DNA of 7,140 nt from Bradyrhizobium sp. (GCA_025960445.1 JAICIT010000125.1:1-7140); one strand, 5' to 3'. Shown: positions 1-5,721, numbered from the stretch's first letter. The notes: generated from the letters alone by a model not told the origin. Translations and numbers: made by a program.

Positions 1-1070
1 GCCGAGAAGATGTATTGCGCGGGCCGCTGGTTCGCGAGGCTGATCTCGGGCGCCATCGGCCCCGTGGTTCGCACGCCGCGCAACGCCACCCACAGCGCCT
101 TGAACGGATTGTTCAGCGCCGCATCGGCAGCGGTCGGTTCGTAACCGCAATGGGCCATGCAGTTGGCGCATTTTTCGTACTTGCCGGTGCCGTACGTCTC
201 CCAATCCGTCGTTTCCATCAGCTCCTTGAAGGTCTTGGCGTAGCCTTCGCCGAGCAGGTAGCAGGGCTTCTGCCAGCCAAAGATGTTACGCGCCGGCATG
301 CCCCACGGCGTGCATTCGTAGTCCTGGTTGCCGGCCAAGAAGTCCAGAAACAGGCCGGAGTGCATGAAATTCCACTTCTTGCCCTTGCCGAGCGCGAACA
401 CGTCGCGGAACAGCTTCTTGGTCTTGGTCCGGTTCAGGAAGTGCTCCTGATCGGGCGCGCGCTCATAGGCGTAGCCCGGCGACATTGAAACGCCCACGCC
501 GAGTTCGGTCGTGAAGTCGAGGAACTTGGCGATATCCTCCGCAGCATGGCCGTCGAAGATCGTGGCGTTGACGTTGACCGTGAAGCCTCGTGCCTTGGCG
601 GCCTTGATCGCCGAAACCGCGCGATCGAACACGCCCTTTTGAGAAACCGCCTTGTCATGGTGTTCCCGCAGGCCGTCGAGATGCACCGAGAAAAACAGGT
701 AGGGCGATGGCTCGAACAGGTCGAGCTTCTTCTCCAGCAGCAGCGCGTTAGTGCACAGCGACACGAATTTCTTGCGCGCCACGAGCCCGCGCACGATCTC
801 GCCGATTTCCTTGTGGATCAGCGGCTCGCCGCCGGGGATCGCCACCATCGGCGCGCCGCATTCGTCAGCGGCATCCCAGCATTCCTGTGCCGACATCCGG
901 CGATTGAGGATAGCGTCGGGATAATCGATCTTTCCGCAGCCGACGCATGCGAGATTGCAGCGAAACAGCGGCTCGAGCATCAGCACCAGCGGGTAGCGTT
1001 TTCGGCCCAACAGCTTCTGCTTGACCAGATAGCCGCCGATACGCATTTCCTTGAAAAACGGTATTGCCAT
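1..1070 (-). CDS. hpnH: HpnH, adenosylhopane synthase (radical SAM), C-terminus cut by window edge
   Basis: Radical SAM enzyme of hopanoid side-chain synthesis. In the family it adds the 5'-deoxyadenosyl radical from S-adenosylmethionine to diploptene, giving adenosylhopane, the precursor of all extended C35 hopanoids; it acts in the cytoplasm at the inner membrane. Seen here: 356 codons from ATG 1070-1068 with no stop before the left edge; the family is roughly 380 residues, so a short C-terminal piece is missing. The 4Fe-4S motif CxxxCxxC is Cys38, Cys42 and Cys45 (CNLACVGCGK), and a SAM-binding GGEP lies at residues 80-83. A second cysteine group, Cys301, Cys304 and Cys308, lies in the C-terminal region expected to be DUF3463. 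The start is backed by GGAAAG ten bases upstream and by the typical N-terminus MAIPFFKEMRIGGYLVKQ. It follows ispH by 25 bases and is probably cotranscribed with it. The family assignment is firm; the exact reaction rests on characterised homologues. Confidence 0.95.
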   Translation of the reverse strand, partial: MAIPFFKEMRIGGYLVKQKLLGRKRYPLVLMLEPLFRCNLACVGCGKIDYPDAILNRRMSAQECWDAADECGAPMVAIPGGEPLIHKEIGEIVRGLVARKKFVSLCTNALLLEKKLDLFEPSPYLFFSVHLDGLREHHDKAVSQKGVFDRAVSAIKAAKARGFTVNVNATIFDGHAAEDIAKFLDFTTELGVGVSMSPGYAYERAPDQEHFLNRTKTKKLFRDVFALGKGKKWNFMHSGLFLDFLAGNQDYECTPWGMPARNIFGWQKPCYLLGEGYAKTFKELMETTDWETYGTGKYEKCANCMAHCGYEPTAADAALNNPFKALWVALRGVRTTGPMAPEISLANQRPAQYIFS

Positions 1071-1080
1071 TCGAAGTTTT

Positions 1081-1086
1081 CTTTCC
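1081..1086 (-). promoter_or_regulatory. Ribosome binding site of hpnH
   Basis: Read on the minus strand this is GGAAAG, ten bases before the hpnH ATG at 1070. It lies in the 25-base gap after the ispH stop, so hpnH has its own initiation signal although it is probably made on the ispH transcript. Confidence 0.5.
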
Positions 1087-1095
1087 AGAGTTGGA

Positions 1096-2022
1096 TCAGC
1101 CTGCCGCCAGTTCAGCCGGAAGCCGGAATTCGATATTTTCTTCGCGCCCCGGCAGTACTGACACGGTCACCGGGCCGATGCGTCTTAAAGCTTCGATCAC
1201 GTCATCGACCAGCACTTCGGGCGCCGAGGCCCCCGCGGTGATGCCCACGGCATTGGCACCCTTCAGCCATTCGGGGTTTAGCTCACTGCCATCGGCAACC
1301 AGATAACTCGCGACCCCAGCTTCCGTGCCGATTTCGCGGAGCCTGTTCGAATTGGAACTGTTGGCAGCTCCTACCACCAAAATCACGTCAACTAATGTAC
1401 TAAGGTCCCTTACCGCAGATTGACGGTTCTGTGTCGCATAGCAGATATCCCGGATATCCGGGCCTTGAATGTCCGTAAAACGCTGCTGAAGGGCGGAAAT
1501 GATGTCTTTTGTGTCATCCACGCTCAGTGTGGTCTGGGTGATGTAGGCGACGGGCGTGTCCGTGGGGAGGGTCAAAGCCGCGACATCCTCGACGTTCTGG
1601 ACGAGCAGCACTGGGCCGGGAACCTGACCCATGGTTCCTTCCACCTCGGGATGGCCGGCGTGACCGATCAGGATCAGCGCCCGGCCTTTGGACATATAAC
1701 GCTTCCCTTGATTGTGGACCTTGGTGACCAGCGGGCAGGTGGCGTTGAGCACCGGCAAGCCCCTGCTTGCGGCTTCCTCCTCGACGCTCCTTGCAACGCC
1801 GTGGGCACTGAACACGGTCACGGCATGCGGCGGCACTTCCGATAGGTCCTCAACGAATATGGCGCCTTTGTTCTTGAGGCTTTCGACCACGTATTTGTTA
1901 TGAACGATCTCGTGGCGCACATAGACGGGCGGCCCGTACTTCTCGAGCGCGCGTTCGACGATCTCGATCGCACGCACGACCCCCGCGCAAAATCCGCGCG
2001 GCTGTGCCAGATACACTCTCAT
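1096..2022 (-). CDS. ispH: IspH, 4-hydroxy-3-methylbut-2-enyl diphosphate reductase
   Basis: Last enzyme of the MEP pathway: a cytoplasmic 4Fe-4S protein that reduces HMBPP to IPP and DMAPP, the building blocks of squalene and hopanoids. It has 308 residues, close to the family norm. The three cluster cysteines are Cys12 (PRGFCAGV), Cys96 (NATCPLV) and Cys194 (DICYATQNR). Substrate-site residues are also present: His37, His74 (SAHG), His124 and catalytic Glu126 in [15 protein letters not shown] at 162-167, NSSNSNRL at 221-228, and GASAPE at 264-269. The ATG at 2022 gives the standard short N-terminus ([15 protein letters not shown]), so it is the right start even though only a weak ribosome site (AGGGA, 12 bases away) precedes it. 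The start codon overlaps the stop of a possible 11-codon leader ORF as ATGA, suggesting translational coupling. hpnH follows closely, consistent with an ispH-hpnH operon. Nothing in the protein looks degraded. Confidence 0.97.
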   Translation of the reverse strand: MRVYLAQPRGFCAGVVRAIEIVERALEKYGPPVYVRHEIVHNKYVVESLKNKGAIFVEDLSEVPPHAVTVFSAHGVARSVEEEAASRGLPVLNATCPLVTKVHNQGKRYMSKGRALILIGHAGHPEVEGTMGQVPGPVLLVQNVEDVAALTLPTDTPVAYITQTTLSVDDTKDIISALQQRFTDIQGPDIRDICYATQNRQSAVRDLSTLVDVILVVGAANSSNSNRLREIGTEAGVASYLVADGSELNPEWLKGANAVGITAGASAPEVLVDDVIEALRRIGPVTVSVLPGREENIEFRLPAELAAG

Positions 2023-2054
2023 GGGCGTCCGTGATCCCTGTTACACCAACTCAT
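2019..2054 (-). CDS. Candidate 11-codon leader ORF overlapping the ispH start
   Basis: ATG at 2054-2052 opens [11 protein letters not shown] and stops at TGA 2021-2019. That TGA shares bases with the ispH ATG (2022-2020) in an ATGA overlap, the classical arrangement for translational coupling. A near-perfect Shine-Dalgarno sequence, GGAGGA at 2067-2062, lies seven bases before this ATG, clearly stronger than anything directly in front of ispH. The peptide resembles no family I know. It may act only by delivering ribosomes to ispH. A reading frame this short can arise by chance, so the support is the ribosome site and the overlap, not the peptide. Confidence 0.35.
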   Translation of the reverse strand: MSWCNRDHGRP

Positions 2055-2110
2055 TACAGTTTCCTCCAAGTGGGGTTCCGGCTGTATCCGCGCCAGACCG
2101 GGGTTGCCAA
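2054..2110 (-). CDS. Candidate 18-codon TTG-started leader ORF
   Basis: TTG at 2110-2108 would start MATPVWRGYSRNPTWRKL, ending at TAA 2056-2054. The final A of that TAA is the first base of the next leader ATG (a TAATG overlap), so this frame would hand over to the second leader ORF, which hands over to ispH. A strong purine run, GGAGGAGG at 2121-2114, precedes it; the first GGAGG is six bases from the TTG. The peptide is basic and has two tryptophans; I recognise no family. The weak TTG start and short length keep confidence low. Confidence 0.2.
   Translation of the reverse strand: MATPVWRGYSRNPTWRKL
2062..2067 (-). promoter_or_regulatory. Strong Shine-Dalgarno sequence upstream of ispH
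   Basis: On the minus strand this reads GGAGGA. It is seven bases from ATG 2054 but 39 bases from the ispH ATG, too far to load ribosomes directly at ispH. This mismatch is the main reason for proposing the leader ORF. Confidence 0.5.
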
Positions 2111-2114
2111 CCAC

Positions 2115-2137
2115 CTCCTCCTAAAGGCATGGAGGAG
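2115..2137 (-). promoter_or_regulatory. Hairpin sequestering a Shine-Dalgarno sequence in the ispH leader
   Basis: A perfect 7-base inverted repeat, CTCCTCC / GGAGGAG, is separated by a 9-base loop (taaaggcat on the plus strand). In the minus-strand transcript the 3' arm is GGAGGAG, a near-ideal ribosome binding sequence, and the 5' arm is its exact complement. Folding would hide the ribosome site; melting or competing pairing would expose it. It could be an RNA switch or thermometer-like element. The pairing is seen directly; the function is inferred. Confidence 0.4.
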
Positions 2138-2151
2138 CGGGGCTTTGTGTC

Positions 2152-2177
2152 AAAAAATGGCCGGCCAGAAAAGCCGG
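2152..2177 (-). terminator. Terminator-like hairpin with T6 run in the ispH leader
   Basis: On the minus strand, CCGGC (2177-2173), a 7-base loop, then GCCGG (2165-2161) form a five-pair all-G/C stem. CCA follows, then six T residues (2157-2152). This resembles a short intrinsic terminator pointing toward ispH. The stem is short and the T run is offset by three bases, so termination would be weak or conditional. Since it lies between the candidate promoter at 2206-2211 and ispH, it could be an attenuator. Confidence 0.25.
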
Positions 2178-2205
2178 AATTCTGAAATTAATGGCAACTT
2201 GAGGT

Positions 2206-2211
2206 ATTATA
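2206..2211 (-). promoter_or_regulatory. Candidate -10 box for the ispH-hpnH transcript
   Basis: The minus strand reads TATAAT, a perfect sigma-70 -10 hexamer, in the most AT-rich part of the intergenic region. No good -35 hexamer sits 16-18 bases upstream; TTGACC is present but only four bases away, so it cannot serve. If used, transcription would start near 2199 and give a leader of about 175 bases before ispH, containing both hairpins and both short ORFs. The plus strand has TATTAT at 2205-2210, also without a convincing -35. Confidence 0.3.
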
Positions 2212-2242
2212 GTAGGGTCAATTGATTAACGAATAACGGCCT

Positions 2243-2252
2243 GGGCCGGCCC
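2243..2252. repeat. 10-base perfect palindrome in the hpnN leader
   Basis: GGGCCGGCCC is identical to its own reverse complement. It lies downstream of the AT-rich promoter zone and could be a dimeric protein-binding site, but G/C-only palindromes occur easily in DNA of this composition. Confidence 0.3.
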
Positions 2253-2266
2253 CGGATCGCTCTTGC

Positions 2267-2280
2267 GGGAGGGGCCTCCC
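2267..2280 (+). repeat. Short GC hairpin in the hpnN leader
   Basis: GGGAGG and CCTCCC are complementary arms around two bases; as RNA it would fold with five pairs and a four-base loop. No T run follows, so it is not an intrinsic terminator for plus-strand transcription. Possible mRNA structure; function unknown. Confidence 0.3.
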
Positions 2281-2438
2281 ACCTATATCAGCACGCCAGC
2301 GCCCTCCGCCACGTTTTCGAACGGCCGGTCTCCGCGTCTCAAGGAAAAACCATCAAAAAGCAACATTGGGTCGGCCTTTGAGCTCCGATAAACGGCAGGC
2401 ATTTGCGGGCGGCGCCGTTAACATTAGAAAGTGAAAAT

Positions 2439-5027
2439 GTGCTGACAACTGCCGTCGTATCGATCGTCAAAGCGTGCACGCGGTTTGCATCTGTCACGAT
2501 CCTGGTCGCGCTTCTGCTTGCGATCGGCGCGGGCTTCTACACGGCCCGGCATTTCTCGATCAACACCGACATCAACACGCTGATTTCGTCCAATCTCGAT
2601 TGGCGCAAGCGCGACAATCAATTCGGCGAGGCGTTCGACCGCGACCGTACCATCCTGGCGGTGGTCGAAGGCCCGACGCCTGAACTGACCAGCGCGGCGA
2701 GCAAGGCGCTCGCACAGAAATTGTCGGCCGACAGCGAGCATTTCGAATCCGTCCAGCCGCTCGGTGCCGGAGAGTTCTTTGATAAAAACGGGTTGCTGTT
2801 CCTTCCCGAGGAAGAGGTGGGACGGCTGACCGGACAGTTCGAATCGGCTGCTCCGCTGATTGAAATCATGGCCGGTGATCCCAGCATACGGGGCCTGACG
2901 GGCGCGCTGGAGACCGGTCTTGCCGGGATCAAGCGCGGACAGGTGAAGCTCGACAGCACCGAGCGCCCGTTCAACCTCATCTCCGACACCATCGAACACA
3001 TCTTGAATACCGGCTCGGGGACCTTCTCGTGGCGTGAACTTGTCAGCGATAAGCCTCTGACGGACGCCGACCGGCGCGGCTTCATCGAGCTGAAACCGGT
3101 TCTTGATTACAATGCGCTTGAGCCCGGCAAGGCCGCAACGGACGCAATCCGGCAGACAGCCAGGGACCTTAACTTCGCCAGCGAATACGGCGCGCGGGTC
3201 AGGCTGACCGGCCCAGTCCCGATCGCCAACGAAGAATACGCCACGGTCCAGGACGGCGCAGTCGTCAATGGGCTCGGCACGGTATTGGTCGTGCTGGTCA
3301 TTCTCTGGCTGGCGCTGCATTCGCCGAAGATCATCTTTGCGGTATTCGCCAATCTCTTTATCGGGCTGTCGATCACCACCGCGCTCGGCCTGATGATGGT
3401 GGGATCGCTCAACCTGCTTTCAATCGCGTTCGCGGTACTGTTCGTTGGATTGGGGGTGGATTTCGGCATTCAGTACAGCGTTCGCTATCGCTCCGAACGC
3501 TTCAAGACCGAGGATCTGAGGGGCGCGCTGGTGCAGGCGGCCGAACGGTCCTCAGTGCCGCTTTCGCTGGCTGCGATGGCCACAGCGGCGGGATTCCTGT
3601 CGTTCTTGCCGACCGACTACAAGGGCATTTCGGAACTGGGCGAGATCGCGGGCGTGGGCATGCTGGTTGCCTTTACTTCCAGCATCACAGTACTTCCGGC
3701 GCTGCTGAAGCTGCTTAACCCGCCCGGTGAAAGCGAGCCGGTCGGCTACGCGTTCCTGGCGCCTGTCGATGAATTTCTCGAAAAGCATCGGGTCATCATT
3801 ATCGTCGGCACGCTTCTGGTCGCCGTCGCCGGACTTCCGCTGCTTTATTTCCTGCGCTTCGACTTCAACCCGATCAACCTGCGCAGTCCCAAGGTGGAAT
3901 CGATCGCGACCTTCCTCGATTTAAGAAAGGACCCCAATACGGGTGCGAACGCCATCAACGTGCTGACGAACTCGGAAGAGGACGCGAAAAACATCAAGGC
4001 CCGGTTAGAGAAGCTGCCGGAAGTCCTGCGCGTGGTATCGCTGGACAGTTTTGTGCCGGAAGACCAGCCGGCAAAGCTGAAGCTGATCGCACAAGGGGCC
4101 AAGGTTCTCGATCCAGCTCTCAACCCGGACTCGATGGATGATCCGCCGTCGGACCAGGAGAACGTAGAGGCCTTGAACGGAACGGCGGCAAGCCTTCGCA
4201 GGACCGCCGGCAACGAGAACGGGCCGGGCGCGATCGCGTCGCGACGCCTGGCCGATGCGCTATCCAAGCTCGCGCAATCCGATCAAGCCACGCGCGACAA
4301 GACCCAGGCGATCTTCGTCAAGCCCATGAAGATCGTGTTCGATCAGCTAAGAAACCTGCTTCAGGCCCAACCGGTCAGCCTGAATAACTTGCCGCCCGAT
4401 CTGGTGAGTGCGTGGAAGACCAAGGACGGTCTGCAGCGTATCGAGGCGATGCCGCGCGGCGATCCCAATGACAATGATACACTGCGCAAGTTTGCCTCGG
4501 CGGTATTGGCGGCCGAACCCAACGCGATCGGCGGGCCGGTTTCGATTCTCAAGTCTGGCGATACCGTGGTGAAGGCGTTCATTCACGCCGGCATCACCGC
4601 GCTGCTGGTGATCAGCTTCCTGTTGTGGCTTGCCTTGCGTCGCATAACCGACGTGTTGCTGACGTTGGTGCCGCTGCTGGTCGCCGGCGCGGTGACCCTG
4701 GAAGTTTGCGTGCTGATCGGAATGCCGCTCAACTTTGCCAACATCGTCGCTTTGCCGTTGCTGCTCGGCATCGGCGTTGCGTTCAAGATCTACTATGTGA
4801 CCGCTTGGCGCTCCGGCAGGACCAACCTCCTGCAGTCGAGCCTCACTCGCGCGATTTTCTTCAGCGCGATGACGACGGCGACCGCATTCGGAAGCCTGTG
4901 GTTATCGAGTCATCCGGGAACGGCGAGCATGGGCAAGCTTCTGGCGATGTCGCTCGTCACCACGCTGGCCGCCGTGCTGCTGTTCCAGCCCGCTCTAATG
5001 GGTAAACCCCGCGATATCGGGAAGTAG
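2439..5027 (+). CDS. hpnN: HpnN, hopanoid RND/MMPL-type transporter
   Basis: Inner-membrane RND-superfamily transporter that carries hopanoids to the outer membrane; loss in Rhodopseudomonas palustris prevents hopanoid delivery to the outer membrane. From GTG 2439 it has 862 residues. The topology is that of the family, 12 membrane segments in two halves: TM1 19-38, a periplasmic domain 40-275, TM2-TM7 280-472, a second periplasmic domain 473-715, TM8-TM12 718-853. TM4 has the acidic proton-relay motif GVDFGIQY (Asp341); the matching place in TM10 is GVAFKIYY (Ala781, Lys783). Start choice: GTG is preceded by AGAAAGTGA (7 of 9 bases of the ideal ribosome site, four bases spacing) and gives the typical MLTTAVVSIVKACTRFA. 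A TTG at 2403 would add 12 residues but lacks a well-placed ribosome site. No partner membrane-fusion gene is adjacent, as usual for this family. The 3' end overlaps the opposing DUF2147 gene by 33 bases. Confidence 0.95.
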   Translation: MLTTAVVSIVKACTRFASVTILVALLLAIGAGFYTARHFSINTDINTLISSNLDWRKRDNQFGEAFDRDRTILAVVEGPTPELTSAASKALAQKLSADSEHFESVQPLGAGEFFDKNGLLFLPEEEVGRLTGQFESAAPLIEIMAGDPSIRGLTGALETGLAGIKRGQVKLDSTERPFNLISDTIEHILNTGSGTFSWRELVSDKPLTDADRRGFIELKPVLDYNALEPGKAATDAIRQTARDLNFASEYGARVRLTGPVPIANEEYATVQDGAVVNGLGTVLVVLVILWLALHSPKIIFAVFANLFIGLSITTALGLMMVGSLNLLSIAFAVLFVGLGVDFGIQYSVRYRSERFKTEDLRGALVQAAERSSVPLSLAAMATAAGFLSFLPTDYKGISELGEIAGVGMLVAFTSSITVLPALLKLLNPPGESEPVGYAFLAPVDEFLEKHRVIIIVGTLLVAVAGLPLLYFLRFDFNPINLRSPKVESIATFLDLRKDPNTGANAINVLTNSEEDAKNIKARLEKLPEVLRVVSLDSFVPEDQPAKLKLIAQGAKVLDPALNPDSMDDPPSDQENVEALNGTAASLRRTAGNENGPGAIASRRLADALSKLAQSDQATRDKTQAIFVKPMKIVFDQLRNLLQAQPVSLNNLPPDLVSAWKTKDGLQRIEAMPRGDPNDNDTLRKFASAVLAAEPNAIGGPVSILKSGDTVVKAFIHAGITALLVISFLLWLALRRITDVLLTLVPLLVAGAVTLEVCVLIGMPLNFANIVALPLLLGIGVAFKIYYVTAWRSGRTNLLQSSLTRAIFFSAMTTATAFGSLWLSSHPGTASMGKLLAMSLVTTLAAVLLFQPALMGKPRDIGK

Positions 5028-5639
5028 GCAGATGTCGCCCACTTGATCGGCCGGCTGCGCGGAACTTGCCGGCTTTGGTCCCTTGGGCGCAGCGTTAACG
5101 GACCCGGTGGTCTTGGGGGCCGCGCCGGTGGTCTTCGGTGCAGCGGTCTTCGGTGGGGGAGCGGTTGTTTTCGGCGCGCTGCTCGCCATGCTGTTGGAGC
5201 TTGACGGGATCGGACCGGCGACGCGGGTCCAGGTTTCGCCGCCGCACAGAAAGCCGAGCACGCAGCCTTGTATCTCGAGATGGTCGGGATCGATTGGTTT
5301 GATCGTCGAGCTGTAATATTGGCCGTCCTTCGCGTTATAGACTTGGCCTTCCCACTGATCGACGCCAGGCTTCTTCTTCATGTCGATCAGGATCGGCATT
5401 CCGAGGGTTGGCCTGTTCTGTTTTGAAACATCCGGATTATGTGTGTCGCGCCCGCCGGGGGTTTGTTCCCACGCAACGGCACCCCACATGCTTCCATTAC
5501 ATTGCTGGACCCGGATATTGGCAACGCCGTCGGCCACCTTCCAGTCGCCGGTAGGATCCAGCGCGAGCGCGGGCGCAAGACCCGTCGCCAAAAACAAGCC
5601 GGAATATACTGCTGAGCGTATGAACGGGCAGTGCAACAT
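4995..5639 (-). CDS. Secreted DUF2147-family protein with Pro/Lys/Thr-rich tail
   Basis: Predicted periplasmic protein of unknown function, 214 residues from ATG 5639. Residues 1-26 form a signal peptide ending in ALA before LDPTGDW; there is no lipobox cysteine. Residues 28-140 match the DUF2147 pattern: GDWKVADGVANIRVQQC at the start, W-G at 52-53, WEGQVYNAKDG at 96-106, and the hallmark GCVLGFLCGGETWTRV at 125-140, with Cys126 and Cys132 able to form a disulfide. From residue 145 the tail is low complexity with three APKTT copies (155, 167, 174). An in-frame GTG at 5687 would extend it by 16 residues, but ATG 5639 has AGGT six bases upstream and gives a clean signal peptide. It converges with hpnN, its last ten codons lying inside the hpnN 3' end, and diverges from hpnO. 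Context hints at an envelope role linked to hopanoids, but that is inference. Confidence 0.85.
   Translation of the reverse strand: MLHCPFIRSAVYSGLFLATGLAPALALDPTGDWKVADGVANIRVQQCNGSMWGAVAWEQTPGGRDTHNPDVSKQNRPTLGMPILIDMKKKPGVDQWEGQVYNAKDGQYYSSTIKPIDPDHLEIQGCVLGFLCGGETWTRVAGPIPSSSNSMASSAPKTTAPPPKTAAPKTTGAAPKTTGSVNAAPKGPKPASSAQPADQVGDICLLPDIAGFTH
5070..5177 (-). repeat. APKTT-type repeat region in the DUF2147 protein
   Basis: This codes for residues 155-190 of the DUF2147 protein, an Ala/Pro/Lys/Thr-rich stretch with three exact APKTT units plus degenerate PPPKTA and APKGPK. At DNA level it is an imperfect repetition of GGTGGTCTT / GCGG-type words on the plus strand. It looks like a flexible, positively charged extension outside the folded domain, possibly contacting peptidoglycan or membrane. 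Repeat number may vary between strains. Confidence 0.6.
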
Positions 5640-5645
5640 TTTCTG

Positions 5646-5649
5646 ACCT
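5646..5649 (-). promoter_or_regulatory. Ribosome binding site deciding the DUF2147 gene start
   Basis: The minus strand reads AGGT six bases before ATG 5639. It supports that ATG over the upstream GTG at 5687. Confidence 0.5.
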
Positions 5650-5675
5650 GCTGAGTGATTTAACGCTGAGGGGGC

Positions 5676-5697
5676 AAAACGCCGCACGAAGCGTTTT
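5676..5697. repeat. Inverted repeat in the DUF2147 / hpnO divergent gap
   Basis: AAAACGC (5676-5682) and GCGTTTT (5691-5697) are perfect 7-base arms around an 8-base spacer. The position between two divergent genes is typical of an operator for a dimeric regulator; it could also fold as a hairpin. It abuts the tandem repeat at 5696. Confidence 0.45.
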
Positions 5698-5721
5698 CAG
5701 TTGACGAATTCAGTTGACGAA
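5696..5721. repeat. Perfect 13-base tandem duplication upstream of hpnO
   Basis: TTCAGTTGACGAA occurs twice with no gap (5696-5708 and 5709-5721). Each copy contains TTGACG, five of six bases of the sigma-70 -35 hexamer, at 5701-5706 and 5714-5719. No good -10 box lies 16-18 bases after either copy; TATGTA at 5739-5744 is 19 bases after the second. The repeat could be a duplicated regulator site, a duplicated promoter element or a recent slippage duplication. Confidence 0.6.

Larger units (their letters stand above)
2023..2438. other. Divergent ispH / hpnN intergenic region
   Basis: These 416 bases separate the ispH-hpnH and hpnN transcription units and hold no sizeable gene. The left half is the structured ispH leader listed separately. 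The AT-rich stretch at 2181-2235 is the likely promoter zone for both directions. The right half (2236-2438) is the probable hpnN leader, with a palindrome, a GC hairpin and an A-rich stretch at 2341-2360. A plus-strand frame beginning at ATG 2004 has no recognisable features and overlaps the ispH start, so I do not call it a gene. I could not identify a firm plus-strand promoter. Confidence 0.7.

Noticed and set aside
15..488. Long plus-strand open frame opposite hpnH
   Set aside because: It is antisense to strongly conserved hpnH codons, is Arg/Ala rich and has no recognisable domain; typical for the opposite strand of a high-GC gene.
1450..1461. 12-base perfect palindrome CCGGATATCCGG
   Set aside because: It lies inside ispH and codes for the conserved stretch just before Cys194, so coding constraint and chance explain it.
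2004..2225. Plus-strand 73-codon frame across the ispH start and leader
   Set aside because: It has no domain, signal peptide or ribosome site, and overlaps the ispH start and the structured leader on the other strand.
2342..2368. GGAAA with downstream CATT, considered as an EcfG (GGAAC-N-CGTT) stress promoter for hpnN
   Set aside because: Both half-sites mismatch the consensus and the spacing does not fit, so I cannot support it.
2366..2434. TTG-started 22-codon frame ending just before hpnN
   Set aside because: No ribosome site at a proper distance and no stop/start overlap with hpnN GTG 2439; not better than chance.
2403..2438. Twelve extra N-terminal residues of HpnN from TTG 2403
   Set aside because: The TTG lacks a well-spaced ribosome site, while GTG 2439 has one and yields the usual N-terminus; kept only as an alternative.
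2424..3320. 298-codon minus-strand frame inside hpnN
   Set aside because: It is fully antisense to hpnN's TM1, first periplasmic domain and TM2, is composed of high-GC shadow residues, and has no motif.
5640..5687. Longer DUF2147 start at GTG 5687
   Set aside because: It would bury the signal peptide behind 16 residues and would run through the inverted repeat; ATG 5639 has a better ribosome site.
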